A model generated the notes under the pieces. It had not been told where the DNA came from. It worked only from the letters and a program-made list of their open reading frames with translations, and did no database searches. Source: Raffaelea ambrosiae (lineage: Eukaryota; Ascomycota; Sordariomycetes; Ophiostomatales; Ophiostomataceae). From it: DNA of 64,000 bases. Position numbers and translations under genes: made by a program. The DNA lies in assembly GCA_002778195.1 (NCBI GenBank), contig PCDI01000006.1, forward strand, positions 1,493,950 to 1,557,949, read 5' to 3'. Below are positions 57,785-64,000 of this stretch, piece after piece; position 1 is the stretch's first letter; every line of letters starts with the position of its first letter.

Positions 57785-58621
57785 GTTGGGTAATAGAAAA
57801 CAAAGATAGAGAGATATTGGGACGGAAAAGAATTCCAAGGACGGTCAAAAACGACCCGGAACAGCCAACGGCCAAGAACGGAATAGATTATTAGAGGCTG
57901 TGGGTTTGAGATATTAGTGTTTTAATGAACGAGATTATGTCAGGACAGTTGAAAAAGAATGAGGCTTATAAATGGGGCAGTTGTCCAGTCGATGGTGTTG
58001 CTGGTGCTTGTGTCCCTCCAAGGTGAGTTGAGCTAATCATGTGCACATATACTCGTAATATGCGTAAACCCTGGTTTTTGATGGAGAAGCATGCGCCAAG
58101 CCTACTGAGCTACAGTGGTGAAGGTGTAGTTGTGGGCTAACTATTACAGTGAGTTGTAGTTACAGCTTGAATGTCTTGAGCGGAGTACACGTGACTCGAC
58201 ACATTACCTCCATCGCACCTTCCTCAACAACTCGAAGAGGCCGAAATTTCATACTCATCTCTACTCTCGTCGCCCCGCCAGTTTTTACGCGACAGAGTTT
58301 TCCTTTTTTTGCCTCTTCTTCTTTTTTCATATATTTGAGGTGTTTCGTGTTTCTTGTTTTCTCCCTCTTTCCAAATTCACGACCCAGGTAGACGGACTTG
58401 CCTTTCCAAAAGCCCAGCAAGCTCGCCAGGGTCCCTAAAATCTCGGTCAAGCCAGAAGACGGATGTTTCTCTCCTTCCGAAGCTTACCAGTCAACTCAGA
58501 AGAGTGTCTCTCCCTTTCTAAAGTTCTCCGGTCAAGCTAGACGGCATTGCGAGTCGTTCGCGTGCCTCTCCCTCTATTTTTCACCACCCTTGCAAGAGAA
58601 AACGGATGCTCCGTTGTCAGC
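57785..58621. other. PDC terminator and TAN1 promoter
   Basis: Tandem plus-strand genes. TACTCGTA occurs at 58050 and a CACGTG at 58188-58193. A T-rich tract near 58310-58350 precedes the TAN1 start. No additional gene is seen. Confidence 0.5.
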
Positions 58622-60806
58622 ATGTCTCACAAAAGATCTGCCCGGCCAGATTGGGATCGCCCTCCTCACAGTGATAAGAGACCCAGAAAGGCAGGTTTTC
58701 GTCTTTCTTTGACACGACTGTCTACTCGTATCTCGTCGATGCACTCTTCTTTCATTGTGTCTGCTCACTTTTCCCAGCAATAACCAGAGTGCTGACAATA
58801 TTTACAGAACGGGAATGATACCAGGTACCAGCCCGGGTATCTGATGGGTAAGAATGGCAAACATGCCCTGTACCTGCGCCGTGGAAGCGTGAATCCCGGC
58901 GATGTAGGTATATGGGTGACTTGTGCCCGCCAGCAGGAGCACAAGGCGGCCAGAGAGCTGCAGATGCTATTCGACGAGGTACGTAGAACGCCNNNNNNNN
59001 NNGGGCGGGGGGAAGCCTGAAGATTGGAAAGGGCAAAACAGCGCGCGGAGGAGAGGACGATCTGCATAAGCGTGGTCGGTGAAGACGTGACCCAATTGGG
59101 CTTCTGGATCCGCATAGATCCACCGCGAAGGCATCGCTTGTGTTTCTCCTGCTCTCCTTGTCTGTGAACGGATAAAAATCCTTTTCTGTGTTGGCACTAC
59201 GTGGACATGTCCTCCTTCAGCTTCTTCTTTCCTCCACTTCTGCATGCCAATCTCGCTTACCCCTGCTAACCATGGCCACCACTCCCTGTGTCTGTAGTAT
59301 GCGGAGAAGATGTACGGTATCAAGCAAGAGGAAAATACGTGGATCGACAGCACGTTTGATCCCGCAGTAGGCGCACCGCCGGCCGACCACATGAGGTTCA
59401 AGAAGGATCGTGCCAAGAAGGAAGGGAAGAAGGAAGAGCTTGTGACCACGGCCCGCCAAGCCAGAAGAGCCGGCCACGACGAAGACGATATTGAGTCGCT
59501 CTTGAATAGGGAAATTGCAGCGATCAAGGAGAAGACGTCTGACGGCCAGGACTGGTTCGCATCTTCTACGTCCGTGTTTGCACCCGTTCGGTTCAACGTC
59601 GAGTGCCTCTTCTTCATCCGGACGCGGCCTCCCGTGCATCCCGTGGACCTGGTCGACCGTATCTGCCAGGATGCCATGGATGCCACCAGAGCAGCTGTCA
59701 ACGGCGACTACAGCTATGAGTCCTTTTCCAGCGTTCGTTCCCACCGCTACGTCAACCGGCTGACGCCTATCACGTTCAGCGGGCGATCTAATGAGCATGG
59801 TTTGGTGGAGGTCGCAAAGGCGGTGCTGCCAGAGTTCTTCAAGATGGCCGACAACAGCGCCAGCGGTGAGGACAAGGTGGAGGACGGTGTGACGGAGGAG
59901 GAGAAACCTGCATACTCGGTAAGGCGGACTTGTTCACGCGAACTGTTCTTTTTTTTCCCTGCCTTTTCGCTTTTCTTTCATCCACCTCTGTTCTTCCAAT
60001 CACTTTTCATCAGAGAAGTGGCCATGTACTCACTCGTTCATATTGGGGGGGGAGAGGAGGGGAGCGTGTGTGTGTGCATGGGGCGGCTGTCATGCGCGAC
60101 TCCCCTGTCTTTTTTATGTTCTTTTTATATTCATTTTTATGTTTTTCTGCTTGCTGACTTTGCTAACCCCCCCTACTAGTACGCTATTCGCCCGGCGATC
60201 CGACACCACGATGTCCTGCAGCGACTCGATGTTATTACGAAGATCGCCTCTATGATTGACCAGGAGCACCATAAGGTGGACCTGGAGAACCCTGACAAAA
60301 TTGTTCTTGTGGAAATTTTCAGAGTAAGTACAACAGGAGAATGGGAAAATCAACTGGAATAATTGTTCTGGACTCGGGGACTTTGTTCGCAATTCTTTTC
60401 AAGCTGACGTCATGGACCATAGACGACGATCGGCATGAGCGTGGTGGGCAAAAGCTGGACGGAGCTGAAAAAGTATAACATGACGGAGATTATCAATCTC
60501 CCCGTGAAGAGCAACCAAAAGCCCCCTGAGGGCCAGGCGGATGAGAAGCACGGCGGGAAGGGCAAGGAGGCCGCGAAGGAGATTCCGCATGCCGAAAAGC
60601 CATGTAAAGTGGAGGAAGCGGACAAGACGGGGGAGACAGGGAAAGAAGCGATTGAAAAAGACGAGCCACTGAAGAAGGACAAGCTGAAGGCAGTGGGAGA
60701 TGCGATCAAAAAGGAAAAGACAGCAGAGGAGGAGGACAAGAACGAGACCGTGGGCGACAAGAAAGAGGGCACAGTGTCGGAGAAGGAGTCGGAGAAGGAA
60801 GCCTGA
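58622..60806 (+). CDS. TAN1: THUMP-domain tRNA acetylation factor TAN1
   Basis: Five exons are proposed: 58622..58690, 58808..58978, 59298..59918, 60180..60323 and 60423..60806, 462 residues. Exons 2-5 are secure: GDVGIWVTCARQQEHKAARELQMLFDE|YAEKMYG is the Tan1 N-terminal domain, SSVRSHRYVNRLTPITFS lies in the THUMP fold, and YAIRPAIRHHDVLQRLDVI ... KVDLENPDKIVLVEIFR|TTIGMSVVGKSW is the C-terminal signature. The last ~85 residues are Lys/Glu-rich. Tan1 presents tRNA-Ser and tRNA-Leu to the acetyltransferase Kre33/Nat10 for ac4C12. The exon 1 boundary is uncertain: AAG|GCAGGT would be a GC-AG intron, while a GT donor at 58757 would leave a 51-nt intron and a 484-residue protein. Intron 2 contains the Ns. 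Confidence 0.88.
58993..59002. other. Assembly gap (10 Ns) in TAN1 intron 2
   Basis: Ten Ns between a C-ended segment and a G-rich segment inside a putative 319-nt intron. True intron length is unknown. The flanking exons are in frame, so the coding call is unaffected. Confidence 0.95.
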
Positions 60807-63800
60807 AATGGCGAACAAAGACACCAGGCAGCCCGACGACAGTGCGGATGCGAAGCGGTTAATGTCAGCGAGTGCAACGTTGAATAAACAAGGAGAACCA
60901 AGCGAGGCTCCTGGAGTGGGTGATTTCTGGGGGGTGTGGTTCGCATGCTACAAGTACACAGGCGGAATAAGCGAGGTTCCTGTTCCTTTTTTTTTCGGTC
61001 CCAGTGGGCTATACCATGATATAACAGGTGGAATTCCGAGGAGGCACAGTCATCGTGATGCATTCGATTGTATTGAATGCAAGCAATGCAAGCAACGCAA
61101 GCTATGCGAGCGATAGAGGCGAATGGCAGCCGAGGGCAAACGAAACCGAGAGGGGGGGAACAGAGGGGAAACAAAGGAGAGGCGAATGAAAGACGGTGAA
61201 AAGCAGCCCCCGATGGCCAGACAAAGCGCAGAACAGGATGAGGCATCTCGTAACGAGAGAGTTGCTTTCGTCTGATCCTCTGTGCCATCTGCTCGTAATT
61301 TGGGGGGGTCAACTCGCCTGTTCTGTGGTTCATTTCTGGGAGGGGGCGTATGTCTTTTGGTCCTTTTGCCCTCTTTGTGTTTTCCTTCTTTCTTTTCCGG
61401 GCACTCGTCTATTATTCACAACTACACGAAGGAGTGGCACAGGGACAAGGGATGAGACTGCCACAACTTTTTCTCGTTTACTCGGAGAGTGCTACTGTAT
61501 CTTACACATGCCACGCATGCGGACTACTACTCGTATGTATGGACTTCGGCAACAGCAATAATACTGGGTAGATCTATTTGAACACCCTTTTTGAACAAGG
61601 CCGACTCAACTCTCTTGTGAACACTGTTTATGGTCGGAACCTTTCGTGGATGGCTAGAGAAGCCACGAACGAGAGGAACAACAAGAGCAGCAGGAGGAGC
61701 AAAGGTACCGGCAATCCGATATGCAAGTGAGGATGCCACGTAGTAAGTAATAGAGTTGGATATTTGTCTGCATTATGGTGTGTATTATGGTGAGCATTTT
61801 GGGTGATTTCGGTCTGGCTGCTCTGCATCGGACTCCACGCATCTCTGACACTGGCGTAGGCCGCGTGTGTCGCTCCGGCCTGCCGAACTGGGCAATCCAA
61901 GCTGGAGCCCCTTCGGAAGGGTGGTGTCCTGGTTCCAGTTGGAAGGGTGAAGGATGGAAAGAAGGGTGGCAAGAAGGGTAGCCAGAAAGGGTTGAAGCCT
62001 GTTGAGTCTTAGTGGACGATAAATGGTGCCGCAAGTGGTGAAACTTGGCAAGGTTTTACTGGTGATTGGTTCTGGTCTGAATCGTATTAGCTGTGGTCTA
62101 ATCGACTACTCGTACTGCTCTAGCTTTGACTGGCTGAAATTTCTACAGCAATTTCTTCACTCTTGCTGCTCTGCGCTGTAAAGTCTCTTCCCTGGTAAGT
62201 GGTTCATAGACCTTCCTACTAGAACGGCAACAGACCGACTCGATGGACACTAACAGGTTCATCTCTGTGGGGAAGGAACTAAGACGCTAAGCCTTATTGC
62301 GATAAATTTGACGAGAAGACTCCAGTCCGGACGGGTGCGACCCCTCCAACCAGACTGGCGGCACAGTGGGCACCGGAGGGAGGGTGGAGCGAACAATGAA
62401 GCAAGGGCTGGTCACCAACCGGGCAAGCACGTACCATTGGCCTCAATAAGATAGTTGCTTGTACTATATGTACTAAAGTACATAGTATATAGGTATACTC
62501 GTAGTACTACTATAGTATGTGCTCGTAGTTATTGGTTATCTTATTGCACTGGCCTCGTAGCTTCCGTTTGTGTATTGGCAATCGCAATCGTGACTTGCCC
62601 AAAGGCAAGGGATTTGCACATACCGGGGACGGGGGGCAATAAAGGTACGGTCTCGTCGGGAATTTGAAAGTCGATGGATTTTGGAAATTTCATGCCTTGC
62701 CAGTCGGTCTGTTGGTCGGCGTCCAGTTCTCCGCCGCGAGGGTGAGGTCACTAAGAAGAGCACTGGTTCGGCGCAGGACTCGCTTACGGCGGACCAATCA
62801 GGGCGCGGCCGTCTCGCTTGCCCCTGCCAGCTCAGCCAGGCATTTCTTTTTTGTTCGTTTTTTTGTTCGGTTCTTATTCGTTTCTTATTCGTCTTTTGTG
62901 GTTCCTTGTCTGTTTGGTTCCTTCTTTTCAGACGACATGCATTCTCGTACACGGACGCGGGACGGCCACGAAGAAGGGACCGCACAGACAGGACAGACAG
63001 GACAAAGAGAGGAGTCGAGAAAAGGGTCTAAAGAACGGGACGGTATCAAGAGACAACGGCGTGCGTGATCAGTTGCGTGCATACCGAAAGTATCTGCTGT
63101 TGTGTTGACTTCCGGCCTGTCCGGATTGGTCCCCAAGCAGCATGTCTGCTATTAGAATTCAATCAATAAATCGCATTGTCTCCATGGCGAGCGTACTCAC
63201 GACTGGCCGGGAACGATTGGTCACTAATACACACCGAGTGTGTAAGCCTGGTGGCCTGTCTCGCGGCTCTTCTCGGTTTGTCAGACATTGCAATTGGCGC
63301 ATAATACAAGACAATGACTACCACCTTACAAGATGGTATCGGGATTTCTGCACTGGCTCCTGCCCCGTCTGGACACCTGGGGCACTTGGGGTCTCTTGCA
63401 ATGTGCTTTCCCCTTTCTGTCTCGAGGGGTGGAAGACCCGCCTGCCGTTGTATCCGCTGCAAGGAGGACTGTGCCTGTCATCCGCGGACCAGTCTGGGCC
63501 AGGTCTCATCCTTCTCTTGTCCTGCAGCTTCGTAGTATGCAACTGCTCGCATGCTCGTCCATGGCGTGGGCTCCGCAGCACGCTTTGACGGCCGCTAGCA
63601 GGCCAAGTCTGCCTCAAGTTCGCCTCGAGCTCTGCTTGCTGAGAACAGCCGCCCGTCTCGTCTACGAGTAAGCAACGTTTCCACTTGTTCCACTTCTGCT
63701 TCTATGCCTCTTCGACTCTAGCCTGGGGTGCCGTGCTCGCTACGTGTAACACCCTATTCGCCAAAAAAGGGTGAACTCGTTTCTTTTTCTTTCTTGCCTT

Positions 63801-64000
63801 CCTGGTCTTCCAGGCGGATATCCCATGATTGGCGGACGAGAGCCCGGGAAGGAAAGAGCCAAGGACGCTGTAAAACTGCAACAGTCGTTCCTTCTGGATT
63901 TGGTTGTCAGTGAGAACGCCAGTTTTTTTTTTTTTTTTGCCTTGAACTCGTGAATTCCTTCAGGCTCTGATCTTCTTGAGACTTACTTTCGACTCCCCTC
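60807..64000. other. 3.2-kb right-end region without a recognisable gene
   Basis: No frame on either strand shows a conserved motif. A degenerate 9-bp repeat (ATGCAAGCA type) lies near 61076-61111, just after TAN1. A degenerate GAAGGGT-type direct repeat lies at about 61916-61980. TACTCGTA/TACGAGTA occurs at 61528, 62107, 62496 and 63663. An A/T-rich stretch with GTACTA repeats lies at 62455-62520. The last ~250 bp are T/C-rich and might be the leader of a gene beyond the edge. Confidence 0.5.

Noticed and set aside
62455..62530. Possible tRNA or structured RNA in the GTACTA-rich stretch
   Set aside because: No T-loop GTTCRA box or plausible acceptor pairing. It appears to be A/T-rich simple sequence.

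Overview
The window is nuclear DNA of a filamentous ascomycete (Pezizomycotina, most likely a Sordariomycete; the order, perhaps Ophiostomatales, is a guess). The evidence is short GT-AG introns with CTAAC or CTGAC branch sites, GC-rich exons, long pyrimidine-rich leaders, one gene per transcription unit, and proteins such as a Fus3/Pmk1-type MAP kinase, ATG9 and a fungal-type pyruvate decarboxylase. I can support 17 protein-coding genes, one of them cut by the left edge. I saw no tRNA, rRNA, transposon or CRISPR array. A run of 10 Ns at 58993-59002 marks an assembly gap inside an intron.

Layout. 1-3753: 5' end of cystathionine gamma-synthase (minus) and a VOC/glyoxalase-like protein with a long Arg/Ser-rich tail (minus). 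3754-10972: a 7.2-kb stretch with no recognisable gene but several small tandem repeats. 10973-25226: EMG1/NEP1 (minus), a secreted Gly/Gln/Asn-repeat protein (plus), mitochondrial ribosomal protein S17 (plus), a MIT-AAA ATPase (minus) and COG6 (minus). 25227-41069: ATG9 (plus, divergent from COG6), an exportin-5/Msn5-type karyopherin (plus), a small membrane protein (minus) and SEC24 (plus). 41070-50089: a 4.8-kb pyrimidine-rich leader or intergenic region, the MAP kinase (plus) and the TLDc protein OXR1 (minus). 51113-60806: uroporphyrinogen-III synthase (minus) head-to-head with ERV1 (plus), pyruvate decarboxylase (plus) and the tRNA ac4C factor TAN1 (plus). 60807-64000: no supportable gene.

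Most genes are housekeeping: membrane traffic (COG6, SEC24, ATG9), ribosome and tRNA maturation (EMG1, mitochondrial S17, TAN1), nuclear export, heme and disulfide chemistry (HEM4, ERV1), and methionine and carbon metabolism. They do not form a biosynthetic or defence cluster.

The less ordinary signals are mostly non-coding. A 15-mer and a 12-mer are both shared by the two divergent promoters COG6/ATG9 and HEM4/ERV1. The octamer TACTCGTA/TACGAGTA recurs only outside exons and culminates in an 18-bp palindrome. A TTGCCAG cluster with a perfect inverted repeat lies in the gene-poor region. The secreted repeat protein is the most distinctive coding gene. Exon coordinates were assigned by eye from splice consensus, frame continuity and family conservation. 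All protein lengths are conceptual.
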